Source: Acidimicrobiaceae bacterium
Lineage (GTDB): Bacteria > Actinomycetota > Acidimicrobiia > Acidimicrobiales > UBA8592
Length of the DNA stretch: 64,000 nucleotides
Reading direction: 5' to 3'
Assembly: GCA_024641655.1 (NCBI GenBank)
Contig: JAHECR010000009.1
Coordinates: 1-64,000, forward strand
Position 1 is the stretch's first letter. Every line of letters starts with the position of its first letter. Of the stretch, positions 30,509 through 39,961 are shown piece after piece. The translations under genes were made by a program, and so were the position numbers. The notes below the pieces were generated by a model. It worked only from the letters and a program-made list of their open reading frames with translations. It had not been told where the DNA came from and made no database searches.

Positions 30509-31392
30509 GCCCGAGACCAGGGCCGGGGCTACTCGCCGTGCGCGTGCTCGCTGCGGGACTCAATCGCGCCGACCTGATCGCGTACGGGTCGGCGCCCACC
30601 AGCGCTCCTGGCCGTGAGCTCGCGGGTGAGATCACGGCGGTCGGCGACGGGGTGGAAGGGTTTGCCGTCGGAGATCGCATCATGGCCCGGGGCCACGGTT
30701 TCGCGGCGACCGCCGTCGTCGAGGCGCGTCTCGCCATCGCCGCGCCCGAAGGCCTGTCCGACGAGGAAGCCGGTGCGCTGCCGGTAGCGCTCACGACGAT
30801 GCACGATGCAATCGTGACCCACGGCCACCTGGCGCCGGGGGGCCGGGTCCTGATCCACGCCGCTTCATCGGGCGTGGGCGTCACCGGAGTCCAGCTGGCC
30901 GCAGCGTTCGGCGCGTCGACGATCTTCGCGACCTCCCGCTCGTCGACGAAGCTCGACGTCATCGGGCGGCATGTCGGCCCGATCGACAGCGAGCTGGTCA
31001 CGATCGACACGTCGGTCGAAGCGTTCGAAGAGGTCGCGACCGACGTCGACTTGATCGTCGACAACGTCGGCGCATCGGTACTCGAGGGCAACATCGTGGC
31101 CGCCGCGGTGCAGGGTCGCATCGTGCAGGTCGGCCGGCTCGGGGGTCGGGAGGCAACCATCGACCTCGACGAGCTGGCCCGCAAACGCATCGAGCTCATC
31201 GGCGTGACGTTCCGGACGCGCTCGGACGACGAGGTCGCCGAGATCTTCACCCGCGTCCGAGACGACCTCGGTGACCGTCTCACGCTCTTTCGGCCGCGCA
31301 TCGCCGGACGATTCGCGCTGGCCGATCTCGAGGTTGCGTTCGCAGAGCTCGCAGCCGACCGCCACGTCGGCAAGATCGTCGTCGTGCCCTGA
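30505..31392 (+). CDS. zinc-independent alcohol dehydrogenase/quinone oxidoreductase (MDR family)
   Basis: The protein is 295 residues. The NADPH-binding Rossmann part is clear (GRVLIHAASSGVGVTGVQLAAAFGAS, DLIVDNVGASVLEGNIVAAAVQGRIVQVG), as is the catalytic-domain segment VRVLAAGLNRADLIAYG. Compared with usual family members of 320-330 residues, the first strand pair is missing and the loop after Asn-Arg-Ala-Asp is short. The start at ATG 30505 overlaps the preceding stop as ATGA, which argues that the short N-terminus is genuine. No structural zinc cysteines are present. The substrate is unknown. Confidence 0.85.
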   Translation: MSPRPGPGLLAVRVLAAGLNRADLIAYGSAPTSAPGRELAGEITAVGDGVEGFAVGDRIMARGHGFAATAVVEARLAIAAPEGLSDEEAGALPVALTTMHDAIVTHGHLAPGGRVLIHAASSGVGVTGVQLAAAFGASTIFATSRSSTKLDVIGRHVGPIDSELVTIDTSVEAFEEVATDVDLIVDNVGASVLEGNIVAAAVQGRIVQVGRLGGREATIDLDELARKRIELIGVTFRTRSDDEVAEIFTRVRDDLGDRLTLFRPRIAGRFALADLEVAFAELAADRHVGKIVVVP

Positions 31393-31409
31393 CGCGTCGC
31401 CCCCTGGCC

Positions 31410-33449
31410 TCAGCCGGGCGGCTTCCGAAAGGTCAGGTGTCCGGTGCGCATCAGGAAAGCCCGTGCCGGTGTTGGGTAATTCAGGCACTCGGCGCCGCGT
31501 GAGGTGAACCACAGGTACACCGAGTAGGGCTCGACGGACGTCTCGGCCGTCGCGTCGGGCATCCAGTTGCGTTCGTAGGTGGGGTGCAGCTTCTTGTAGT
31601 GCAGGTCGACGGGCTCTCGACGCACGAGGTGGGTCAGGGCATTGCGCGCCCGGCGGGGGAAGACGTGCATCGAACGGTACGGGACCGACCCGCGGACGGG
31701 GGCCGTGTACTTGACGAACTTGCCGCGCCGATCGAGCTCGGACGACGGACGCACCGGGTACCCCTCCGCCAGCCAGGGCGCACACTGCCAGGTGGCCGTG
31801 AAGAAGAGGAACCCGCCGGGTTTGAGTACGCGCCAGATCTCGGCCAGCATCGCCTCGGGGTAGGGCACGTGCTCCATGACGTGGTTGCTCCACACGGCGT
31901 CGAAGGTCGCGTCGGGGAAGGGCAACCTGCTGGCCCGGGCGTTGACGAAGGGCTTATCGAGGTGTTTCGCTGCAGAGAACGCCAGGTCGACGCCGACGTA
32001 GTCCTCCACCAGGTGCTGGCACTGGCCGTATCCCGTTCCGACCTCGAGACAACGCTTGTCGAGGAGGTCGTTCGCCTCCAGGAAGCGGTGCAGGTGTGGC
32101 GTGATGTAATGCCCCTCGGGGTTCTCCGGGTACGCGTACCGGGTCTGGGCATAGGGCCGATCGAATACGCCGTCGAAGAAGGCCTTGGCGGCGCGGGTAC
32201 TCGGCGCCTTCGTGGTCGGCGTCTTCCCGCTGCGGCGCTGGCGCTCCCGCTGTCTCGACGCGAGGCCGACACAGCGAGCGAGGTCGAACAGGAACGGGGC
32301 CGGATCGCGCAGCGAGAAGAGCGCGAATCGCTTGCGACCACGCAGCGTCTGTAGCCAACCGGTCAGGGTCAGCTCCCCCCGGCGCAGGTACTTGATCGAC
32401 GACATGAGGTCCTGGCGCAGGTAGATCCACTTGGCGCGGCCGTCCGGGGTCTGGGTCCGTGCCCCCGGGAGCGCAAGGCCCGCAGCGTCGCAATACATCG
32501 TGTAGAGCAGCTCGACGCCGCCCGCCTCGGCGATCGCCATCCGGCCGCTGACCCGCCCGATGTTGGGCTCCACGATCAGGTACCGGCCGGTGTTGACGTC
32601 CCGCTTGATCTCGACGTAGCCGAGGCCCCGGAAGTCGATGGAGCGGAACAGCTTGCGGGTGATCTCGCAGACCACCTCGTCGTGGACCTCCTCGGAGAGG
32701 CACGCCTGTCCGGTTTCGACCGGCCATTGGCGGACTTTGCGCGAGACGAAGGTGGCGAGCGGCTCGCCGCCCTCATCGAAATACCCATGGCACGCGTACA
32801 GCTCGGTCTCGGGTCCCGCGATCCACTCCTGGACCACGAGCGGCGTCGCGACCGGCGGGCCGTAGTCCGCGAAGACACGATCGAGCTCAGCACGGTCATC
32901 CACACGGAACGCCTTGGCGTTGGTGTGCGCGAGCCAGGTCGGCGACTTGCTGTTGGGAGGCTTGACCACGAGCGGGAATCGGAGCGAGTCGGCGGCATCG
33001 GCCAGCTCCTCCGGCGTCGCCACGAACCGGGTCCGCGGTATCGGGTGGCCCTCCGCCTCGGCCCACCGGTAGAAGGCCACCTTGTCCATGAGCGTCTCCA
33101 CCGTCTCGATCGACGGCAGCGTGAGGCGGTAGCCGGCAAGGCGGTCGCGGTGGCGCGAAACGAACAGTGCCGCCATGTCGGTGCAGGGTACGAGCACCGG
33201 CGGGACCGTGAACGACGGCGCCAGCGACTCCAGCAGATCGACGAATGCCGCGGTCCTGGTGTCGGCGTAGTGCACCTCGCTACAGGCTCTGGTGCGGCGC
33301 CCGTAGGATTTCGGGCTCCGGGAGATCCCCACCACGCGCACCCCGTGAGCCGCGAGCGTGCGGGCCGCGTGTACCCCGCGTATGTCCTCCAGACCGACGA
33401 GCACGGCGGCCGGCATCTGACTCGGATCGGGTTGGATGCGGGCGGTCAT
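31410..33449 (-). CDS. ATP-grasp ligase fused to a SAM-dependent methyltransferase
   Basis: This is a 679-residue two-domain protein. Residues 1-390 form an ATP-grasp module of the kind seen in carboxylate-amine ligases: an N-terminal Rossmann-like part (VLVGLEDIRGVHAARTLAAHGVRVVG), LMDKVAFYRWAEAEGHPIPRT, VVKPPNSKSP with the ATP Lys, VQEWIAGPETELY, and the metal site IVEPNIGRVSG. Residues 430-679 are a class I methyltransferase (CLEVGTGYGQCQHLV, FDAVWSNHVMEHVPYPEAMLAEI, LKPGGFLFFTATW). It probably joins an amine or amino acid to a carboxylate and methylates the product, or modifies a peptide. It overlaps the upstream cupin_8 gene by ATGA. Confidence 0.85.
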   Translation of the reverse strand: MTARIQPDPSQMPAAVLVGLEDIRGVHAARTLAAHGVRVVGISRSPKSYGRRTRACSEVHYADTRTAAFVDLLESLAPSFTVPPVLVPCTDMAALFVSRHRDRLAGYRLTLPSIETVETLMDKVAFYRWAEAEGHPIPRTRFVATPEELADAADSLRFPLVVKPPNSKSPTWLAHTNAKAFRVDDRAELDRVFADYGPPVATPLVVQEWIAGPETELYACHGYFDEGGEPLATFVSRKVRQWPVETGQACLSEEVHDEVVCEITRKLFRSIDFRGLGYVEIKRDVNTGRYLIVEPNIGRVSGRMAIAEAGGVELLYTMYCDAAGLALPGARTQTPDGRAKWIYLRQDLMSSIKYLRRGELTLTGWLQTLRGRKRFALFSLRDPAPFLFDLARCVGLASRQRERQRRSGKTPTTKAPSTRAAKAFFDGVFDRPYAQTRYAYPENPEGHYITPHLHRFLEANDLLDKRCLEVGTGYGQCQHLVEDYVGVDLAFSAAKHLDKPFVNARASRLPFPDATFDAVWSNHVMEHVPYPEAMLAEIWRVLKPGGFLFFTATWQCAPWLAEGYPVRPSSELDRRGKFVKYTAPVRGSVPYRSMHVFPRRARNALTHLVRREPVDLHYKKLHPTYERNWMPDATAETSVEPYSVYLWFTSRGAECLNYPTPARAFLMRTGHLTFRKPPG

Positions 33450-34435
33450 GGCGCCGGAGTCGACCGGGACGCCCGACCGTCGGCATCGCGGCCCCGGAGC
33501 CGACGGCTTCGATATGCGGCGTCACGGGCGCGTTCGATCGCCCAGATCGTGGCGAGGTAGGGCATCGCCCCCACGGCCCTGAGGGGCCGCTGCCCGCGGG
33601 CGTTCCAGACATCGGACATGAGCGCGCCCCAGTTGTGGCCATTGGCGATGTTGCTGCTGACGGAGATCGAGAGCCCCGGCATCTTGGTGGTGTGCCACCA
33701 TCCCGAGGGCACGAACAACATCTCCCCAGGGCCGAGCGTGCATCGGCTCGGCGTCGCACAAGCGAACATCGGGAATCGCTCGAGGTCGGGGTTGTCGACG
33801 TCTCGAATGGCGGAGACGTTCCCGACCCCGTTCGCCGCCACCTGCGGATAGACGAAAGCCGACTGTTCCGGTGGCACGACCAGCACGTCCTTGTCGCCAT
33901 AGATCTGGAAGATGAACGCATACCCGTGATAGTTGTCGTAGTGCAGGTACGGAAAGCCCGCCCCCCGTCCGCCGATGAAAAGGTCGGTCCGGTAGTTCGA
34001 GATGCGCGAGGGGACGAGTGGATTGTCGAACCAGTTCGGCCGGAGGTAGTCAGGCAGCGGCGAGATGTCGGGCTTCAGCTCGGGGAAGTCACGATCGATG
34101 GGTCGATTCCGCAGGTAGGGAGGGGCCTCGCCGTCGATGGGCCGCTCGAGCAGATCGATCAGCTCTCGCAGGGTCAGGCCGCCGAGACCGGTCGCGGTGT
34201 CGCCGTACTCGGACCGGAAGAATCCGGGGGTCCATCGCGCAAGAGCGGGCCAGCTCCCAATGGCGTCGGTCACGATCACCGGAGCGTTGCGGCTCACGTA
34301 GGTGTCGACGAACTCGGCGTAGGGCAGCCCAGATCGACGCTCGATCGGCGCCGCGGTACCGCCCGGCTCACCTCCTGGTGCGTTGGCCACCGTCCCGAGT
34401 CGACCTTTCCGCCCATTCCCGCGAGCAGGTCCCAC
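33446..34435 (-). CDS. cupin_8/JmjC-like Fe(II)/2-oxoglutarate-dependent oxygenase
   Basis: The protein is about 329 residues with the cupin_8 (FIH-like) arrangement. An N-terminal NAPVIVTDAIGSWPALARWTPGFF matches the usual opening. It is followed by metal ligands His-x-Asp in YLHYDNYHG and the distal His in FVPSGWWHTTKMPG. Such enzymes hydroxylate protein side chains, peptides or small molecules. The start is GTG 34435 or GTG 34390; neither has a strong ribosome site. It is the first gene of a two-gene unit with the ATP-grasp/methyltransferase fusion, suggesting a shared biosynthetic or modification pathway. Confidence 0.83.
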   Translation of the reverse strand: MGPARGNGRKGRLGTVANAPGGEPGGTAAPIERRSGLPYAEFVDTYVSRNAPVIVTDAIGSWPALARWTPGFFRSEYGDTATGLGGLTLRELIDLLERPIDGEAPPYLRNRPIDRDFPELKPDISPLPDYLRPNWFDNPLVPSRISNYRTDLFIGGRGAGFPYLHYDNYHGYAFIFQIYGDKDVLVVPPEQSAFVYPQVAANGVGNVSAIRDVDNPDLERFPMFACATPSRCTLGPGEMLFVPSGWWHTTKMPGLSISVSSNIANGHNWGALMSDVWNARGQRPLRAVGAMPYLATIWAIERARDAAYRSRRLRGRDADGRASRSTPAP

Positions 34436-34717
34436 GGGGCGTTAACCGACCCTACCAAGTTCCAGCGACAGCTCACTCGAATCGCGTCTTGTAGCATCGG
34501 TCGATCTGGCGGATCGGCGGCCAGGGGATCAGGGTGAGCTGAGCTACGTTCGGGCACGATGCGGCGGAGTAAGTGTTCGACTGCGCTCCGGCCGGGAGAC
34601 TTCCGAGGATGACCTTGTTCCGCCACGAGACGCATCGAACCGACGATGAGAACGGTGCCCTCCTCACGGCACCTGCTGATCGACCGATCGTCGAGACGAC
34701 GTTGCGGGGATCTGGGC

Positions 34718-37700
34718 ATGAACGCTGATCCCCGGAGCGTCCCCGACCTTCGGAACGCCATGTCGCTGCGCCGACACATCCCGGCAATCGCTGTCGACTG
34801 GGAGCTCGCGACGCCAGCGCAGCGGTCTCGACAAATCGACGGAACACTCGTGTTCGCCGACATCTCAGGGTTCACCGCGCTCTCGGAACGCCTGGCGCAA
34901 CGCGGCAGGATCGGAGCGGAGGAGCTCGTGGAAACGCTGAGCCGGGTGTTCGGTGCCATGCTCGAAACTGCCGCCGGGCGCGGAGGTGTGCTTCTCAAGT
35001 TCGGGGGCGATGCGCTCCTGTTCCTCTTCGAAGGAGCCAGCCACGCTCGGCAGGCATGTTGCGCTGCGGTGGAGATGCGCTCGGCGCTACGCGAAGCCCA
35101 GGCAGTCCCGACCTCGGTCGGTAGGCTGGCCCTGTCGATGTCGGTTGGCGTCCACACCGGACCCGTTGACTTGTTCCTCGTCGGCGCGCCACACCGCGAG
35201 CTGGTGGTCCTCGGTCCGGCCGCAACCGCGGTCACCGAAGCGGAGGGAGCCGCCCAGCCCGGCGAGATCCTGCTCAGCGCCGGCGGGGCGGAAGCGCTGG
35301 GCCTGCGATTTTCCCGCGACCGCGGGGACGGACGCCGGGTACTCCGCTGGGCGAAGGCACCAGACCCGCCGACCGGTCGGCGCCACGAGGAACCCGTCGA
35401 CCGCAACGTCCTTGTCCGGCTGTTCCCACGCACTCTCGGATCCGTGCTCGAGCTCGGCCCACCCGACCCGGAGCATCGCGTTGCGACCATCGCCTTCATC
35501 CGCTTTTCCGGTACCGACGCCCTGCTCGCCGAAGGCGGGCCCAATGCCGTTGCCCACGCGCTCGACGAAACGCTGCGCGTCGTGGAGGAAGCGTTCTTGG
35601 CCGAGGGGGTGACCCTCCTCGCGGTCGATGTCGACAAGGACGGCGGAAAGGTCTTCGCAGGCTCGGGCGTGCCGCACGCGAGCGAAGACGACGAGTCGAG
35701 CATGCTACGCGCCCTCCGAGCGATTCTCGACAGCGGTTGTCCCCTGCCCCTCCAGGCCGGCGTGAATCGCGGGCACGTGTTCGCCGCCGAAGTCGGCACC
35801 CTCAGCCGAGCGGCCTACTCCGCAATGGGTGACACGACGAACACAGCCGCACGGATCTGTGCGAAGGCGCCGCCCGGCCATCTCTATGCGCATCCGGCCG
35901 TCCTCGAGCACGCGAACCACCTCTTTCAAACCGAACTTGCAGGGCCCTTCGAATTCAAGGGCAAGGCCGTCCCCCAGGTCGTGTATGACATCGGCTCCGA
36001 GGTCGGTCCCCGGCGCCCCCACGGCAACGATGAACGGCCGCTGCTCGGACGCGAGACCGAGCTGGCGACAGCACGCGCCGCTGTTGCTGCGGTGGCCTCG
36101 GGAGCCGGTGGCGTCCTCACGATCGTCGGGGTCACCGGCATGGGCAAGAGCCGGCTGATGCGTCAGGCCCTCTCTGAGTTGAGCAGCTCCGCCATTGTGC
36201 CAGTCCGCGCCGAGCCTTACGGCTCGACCAGCCCGTATCGCATGTTCCGCGACCGGGTGCGGGAGCTCCTGGGAGTCGAGCGGGGCGATCCGGCGACGAT
36301 GAGCGACTCACTGCTGAGAGGCGTCGAAGCGCTGGACGCCTCGCTCGTGCCCCTCGCTCCGCTCATCGCCGAGGTCGCACACGTCGAGGTGCCGACCACG
36401 CCGGAGGCCGATGCCATCGACCCCCAATTCCGCCCCGATCGAACCGCTGACGTCGCGATCGCGTTGCTCGAAGCGGGCCTTCAGGGCCCGATGGTGCTCA
36501 TCGCCGAGGACGCCCACTGGGCCGACGAGGCGTCAAGCCTCCTCCTTGGAAAGCTCGCCGACGCGTGCCGGTCCCACCCTTGGCTGCTCGTCGTTGCCCG
36601 ACGGGGAACCGAACGAGGGTTCACGCCGCAGTCAGGCGAGACCATCGAGCTAGTCCCGCTCGACGACGACACGATCACCGCGATGATCATCGACGCAACC
36701 CAGACCACGCCGTTGCGACCCCACGAGATCGACGGCCTGGTCGCCCGCGCCGGGGGCAACCCGCTGTTCGTGGAGGAGCTGGTCCGAGCGATCCGGGAGG
36801 TCGGCTCGCTCGAGGCGGTGCCCGAGTCGCTCAACGCTGCGATGGCCGCCCAGGTGGATGCGCTCGATCCGGTCGCGCGGCGCATCCTGAGTTACGCATC
36901 CGTCCTCGGTCGAAGCTTCCGTCGGCGGACGCTGGACGCGGTGCTCGAGCGTGAGGAGCTCGTGCTCGACCCGGCAACGGCCGAGCGGCTGCAGGCATTC
37001 TTCGACCCCGAGGGCAACGAACGGCTGCGTTTCCGCAACGCCCTCATACGTGACGTCGCGTACGAGGGCCTCGCCTACCGCGTTCGCACCCGCCTCCACC
37101 GTGAGGCAGGCGAGGTCCTAGAGACCATGTCCACCGACGTCGAGGCCGACGCCGACACCCTCTCCGGCCACTTCTGGCGGGCGCAGGACCATGCCCGCAC
37201 GTGGCGTTACGCACGCCTCGCTGCCCAACGTTCGGAGCGTGCATTCGCGAACACCGACGCCGCTACCCACTATCAACGGGCCCTCGAGGCGGCCCGGCGG
37301 TTGCCCGACATCGGCGACGGCGAGCGAGCCGAGGTGTGGACCAGGCTCGGCGATGTCTCGGAGGTCGCCGGGTTGTTCGACGGTGCGCTCGACGCGTTCC
37401 GGCGCGCGTCGCGTCTCACCAGGGACCCGGTGGGCCGCGCGGAGCTGTTCCTCAAGCGAGCGCGTGCGCGCGAGCGAGCCGGTTCGTTCTCGAATGCACT
37501 ACGCGAACTCGCTTTTGGCCGACGCGAGCTCGAAGGCGTGGACACCCCGGAAGCCGGGGTCATGCGCGCCCGCCTCGCGTCGTTCGGCGCGATGGTTCGT
37601 TTCGGCCAGGAACGCTTCAGCGATGCTCGCACTCGTGCCGAGAACGCCGTCGAGCTCGCGCGACGAGCCGGCGCGCGAGCCGGCCTCGCCGAGGCCCTGG

Positions 37701-38527
37701 CGGCGCTCGAGATCTCTCTGTTGTACCTCGGGACACCCGCCGACGGTCGCTACCTCCGGGAGGCCGTGGCGATCTACCGCGAGCTTGGCGAGCGCCGCAT
37801 GGCGGCTCGATCGGAGAACAACTTGGGCAACGTCCTCTTCCACATCGGCCGGTGGGCCGAGGCGGTCGAGCACCTCGAACGGGCGCGTGCCGAGATCGTT
37901 CGGCTCGGGGACATGGCCGGCGCGGCCACCACTGCGTCGAACCTCGGCGAGATCCTCCTCATGAGCGGACACCTCGGCGAGGCCGAACCGTTCCTACGTG
38001 AGGCGGTCCGGGTGCTGCGTTCCATCGGCTACGTCGACGGCGCTGCGTACGCAGAAATCCAGCTCGGGCGTCTCCTGGTCGAAACCGACCGCCTCGACGA
38101 GGCGGAGCGGCTCCTCACCCGGACGATCGCCGAGTTCGAGGCGCTCGGGCAGCTCAGCAGCGTGCTGGAAGCCATGGTCGCCGACGCGGAACGTCTCATT
38201 CGACTCGGTCGCGCCGACGAGGCGCTGGCGCGCCTCGCGAAGGGCGAAGCACGTGCGGGTACCGAGGCCGACCTCATCGGCCCACGCCTGGCCTACGTCC
38301 GCGGCATGGCACTTGCGCAGCTCGGACGTTTCGCCGAGCTGGAGCCGGTCATCGCCGCCGGAGTCGACACCGCTCGCGAGCAGGGCCTCGCTTTCGACGA
38401 GGCCCTGCTGGTCATCTTCCAAGCCGACCATGCCGCCCAGATCGGGGTCGAGGTCGATGCCACTGCGCTGGACCGGGCCCAGACCATGCTGGCCGGTCTC
38501 CGCGGAGCCGCTAGCGCAACATCCTGA
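34718..38527 (+). CDS. tandem class III cyclase domains fused to AAA/STAND ATPase and TPR repeats
   Basis: This giant protein has about 1269 residues. Residues 40-200 form a first nucleotide cyclase homology domain with both metal Asp residues (Asp48 in FADISGF, Asp98 in LKFGGDA). Residues 250-410 form a second. The second lacks the metal Asps (FIRFSGTD, DKDGGK) but keeps the substrate and transition-state residues in GDTTNTAAR, which the first lacks. An ATPase follows, with Walker A GVTGMGKS near residue 475, VLIAEDAHWADEAS, and then about 400 residues of TPR-like repeats. Family members are signal-transducing ATPases; cyclase activity is possible through one composite site. ATG 34760 is an alternative start. 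Confidence 0.85.
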   Translation: MNADPRSVPDLRNAMSLRRHIPAIAVDWELATPAQRSRQIDGTLVFADISGFTALSERLAQRGRIGAEELVETLSRVFGAMLETAAGRGGVLLKFGGDALLFLFEGASHARQACCAAVEMRSALREAQAVPTSVGRLALSMSVGVHTGPVDLFLVGAPHRELVVLGPAATAVTEAEGAAQPGEILLSAGGAEALGLRFSRDRGDGRRVLRWAKAPDPPTGRRHEEPVDRNVLVRLFPRTLGSVLELGPPDPEHRVATIAFIRFSGTDALLAEGGPNAVAHALDETLRVVEEAFLAEGVTLLAVDVDKDGGKVFAGSGVPHASEDDESSMLRALRAILDSGCPLPLQAGVNRGHVFAAEVGTLSRAAYSAMGDTTNTAARICAKAPPGHLYAHPAVLEHANHLFQTELAGPFEFKGKAVPQVVYDIGSEVGPRRPHGNDERPLLGRETELATARAAVAAVASGAGGVLTIVGVTGMGKSRLMRQALSELSSSAIVPVRAEPYGSTSPYRMFRDRVRELLGVERGDPATMSDSLLRGVEALDASLVPLAPLIAEVAHVEVPTTPEADAIDPQFRPDRTADVAIALLEAGLQGPMVLIAEDAHWADEASSLLLGKLADACRSHPWLLVVARRGTERGFTPQSGETIELVPLDDDTITAMIIDATQTTPLRPHEIDGLVARAGGNPLFVEELVRAIREVGSLEAVPESLNAAMAAQVDALDPVARRILSYASVLGRSFRRRTLDAVLEREELVLDPATAERLQAFFDPEGNERLRFRNALIRDVAYEGLAYRVRTRLHREAGEVLETMSTDVEADADTLSGHFWRAQDHARTWRYARLAAQRSERAFANTDAATHYQRALEAARRLPDIGDGERAEVWTRLGDVSEVAGLFDGALDAFRRASRLTRDPVGRAELFLKRARARERAGSFSNALRELAFGRRELEGVDTPEAGVMRARLASFGAMVRFGQERFSDARTRAENAVELARRAGARAGLAEALAALEISLLYLGTPADGRYLREAVAIYRELGERRMAARSENNLGNVLFHIGRWAEAVEHLERARAEIVRLGDMAGAATTASNLGEILLMSGHLGEAEPFLREAVRVLRSIGYVDGAAYAEIQLGRLLVETDRLDEAERLLTRTIAEFEALGQLSSVLEAMVADAERLIRLGRADEALARLAKGEARAGTEADLIGPRLAYVRGMALAQLGRFAELEPVIAAGVDTAREQGLAFDEALLVIFQADHAAQIGVEVDATALDRAQTMLAGLRGAASATS

Positions 38528-39944
38528 GATCACCGGTGACGTAGATCCGCTGCTGCACGACCATCGTGTCAGCACCCAGATAGGTCGTCTCCTCGTGCAG
38601 GACACATGCGTACTCGAAGTACTCGTCGAACCCGGATCTCGACGCGGGAACCATGTCGAGCCGGTTGGTGGGCTGCGTTGTCGCATGGGGGTCGTTGGGC
38701 GTCGTGTCGATACCGACGAGCCGGGCGACGTCAGGGTCGTTGCCGTCAGTATCGACGTAGCGCAGGGAGCCGTCGACGTTGGTGCCGTCGACCTTCTGGG
38801 GCTGACCCTCGCAGATCTGGATCTCGACGCCCTCTTCCCCCGCTGGTGGAAGCGGCGATGGCACGGGTGCAGTGTCGAACACGATGCGAGTGGGGTCGAT
38901 CGGGTAGGTAGCCGACTCCTGCGTCCACACGAGGTCGAAGATGTAGGCCGCGGTCGTCTGGAAGGTCGGGTCCTTGACGAAGTTCACGCCGCTGTCGATG
39001 TCGAGTCGGTAGAGGATCGCCACGCAAGTGCTGTCATCGGCGTTGTCGAGGCGGCTCGCACTCACGGCCGCTGCGACGCCGGCGTCACCGAAGGAATCGC
39101 CGCAATCGAGAACGCCTGCGTCAGTGAGCACCAGGTACGTCCGGTTGGAATCGGCGGCTGAGCCCCAGTCCTCGCCGTCGTCGACCGAGAATTCGCCGAT
39201 GCCATCCACAGCGGTGAAGACGACGCGATCGAACAAGATGCCGTCACCGGCCTCGGCCAGCACGAAGGGGCAGTTGTCCGACGGGCCGGAGTCACTGCCC
39301 GAGTCGCTCGACCCTCCATTGCACGTCGCAGCGCCGTCGGGAGCGGAGGAAACGCTTTCACCGGTGTAGAGCTTCGATGTCGCAACCGACGTCGAGCCGA
39401 GGAAGAGCTCCGCCTGCACGACGACGTTGCCCTTCGCCTCGATGTCGGCGTAGCCTGCCATCGCGTGCAGCCCGGCAAGGACCGGGTTGGCGTGGTCGAG
39501 CGTCCAGGTCAGGGCCTGGCCGTTCCCGACGCGCGAGCACGGTGTTCCACGGCCGCCAGCAGCTGCCCCGCCGTAGACGCCCATACCGTTGTCGAATGTC
39601 CCGGCAGGACCGCCGAGCAGCACCAGAGAGGCGCCGCTCGACCCGATCACGCACTTGTTGGGCGTGAGCGTTTGTACCTCGTCGTCGCTCGCGTTACCAG
39701 GTGTGTTCGGGTCGAAGTGGAACGCCTTGGTGGACCCGGTGAGGTCGAGCGTGATCGTCGCCACAGGAAGCAGTGGTGATGCTCCGGCGGGCGCTTCGAG
39801 CGGTATGGGGGCACGCGCGATCGAAAGACTGGTCGCGGCCGCGGCGACGAGTGCCACCATCGCCGCGAGGAACCAGACGCGCTGCAGAGGACCGGAACCA
39901 CGCTGTTTCACTTTCGCCCCTTGTCGTTGATCGACGTTGTTCAT
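38511..39944 (-). CDS. large exported protein of unknown function
   Basis: I do not recognise this gene. The 477-residue product has an N-terminal signal or anchor (residues 22-45, VWFLAAMVALVAAAATSLSIA). It is followed by a mostly beta-type, Asp/Gly/Ser/Thr-rich extracellular region with scattered Cys residues (PNKCVIG, GTPCSRVG, DCGDSFGD, STCVAILY, IQICEGQ), which could form disulphides. A low-complexity SSDSGSDSGPSDN segment is present near residue 215. There is no C-terminal anchor or sorting signal. It overlaps the convergent cyclase-like gene by 17 bases. The start codon lies within a 13-base tandem duplication. Confidence 0.68.
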   Translation of the reverse strand: MNNVDQRQGAKVKQRGSGPLQRVWFLAAMVALVAAAATSLSIARAPIPLEAPAGASPLLPVATITLDLTGSTKAFHFDPNTPGNASDDEVQTLTPNKCVIGSSGASLVLLGGPAGTFDNGMGVYGGAAAGGRGTPCSRVGNGQALTWTLDHANPVLAGLHAMAGYADIEAKGNVVVQAELFLGSTSVATSKLYTGESVSSAPDGAATCNGGSSDSGSDSGPSDNCPFVLAEAGDGILFDRVVFTAVDGIGEFSVDDGEDWGSAADSNRTYLVLTDAGVLDCGDSFGDAGVAAAVSASRLDNADDSTCVAILYRLDIDSGVNFVKDPTFQTTAAYIFDLVWTQESATYPIDPTRIVFDTAPVPSPLPPAGEEGVEIQICEGQPQKVDGTNVDGSLRYVDTDGNDPDVARLVGIDTTPNDPHATTQPTNRLDMVPASRSGFDEYFEYACVLHEETTYLGADTMVVQQRIYVTGDLRMLR

Positions 39945-39961
39945 CGACGTTGTTCATCGAC
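39931..39961. repeat. 13-bp tandem duplication covering the start of the exported protein gene
   Basis: TCGACGTTGTTCA occurs at 39931-39943 and again at 39944-39956, with five bases of a third copy. On the minus strand each copy carries an ATGAACAACG start-like sequence. The two ATG codons (39944 and 39957) are 13 bases apart and therefore in different frames; only the inner one leads into the long gene. Confidence 0.85.
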
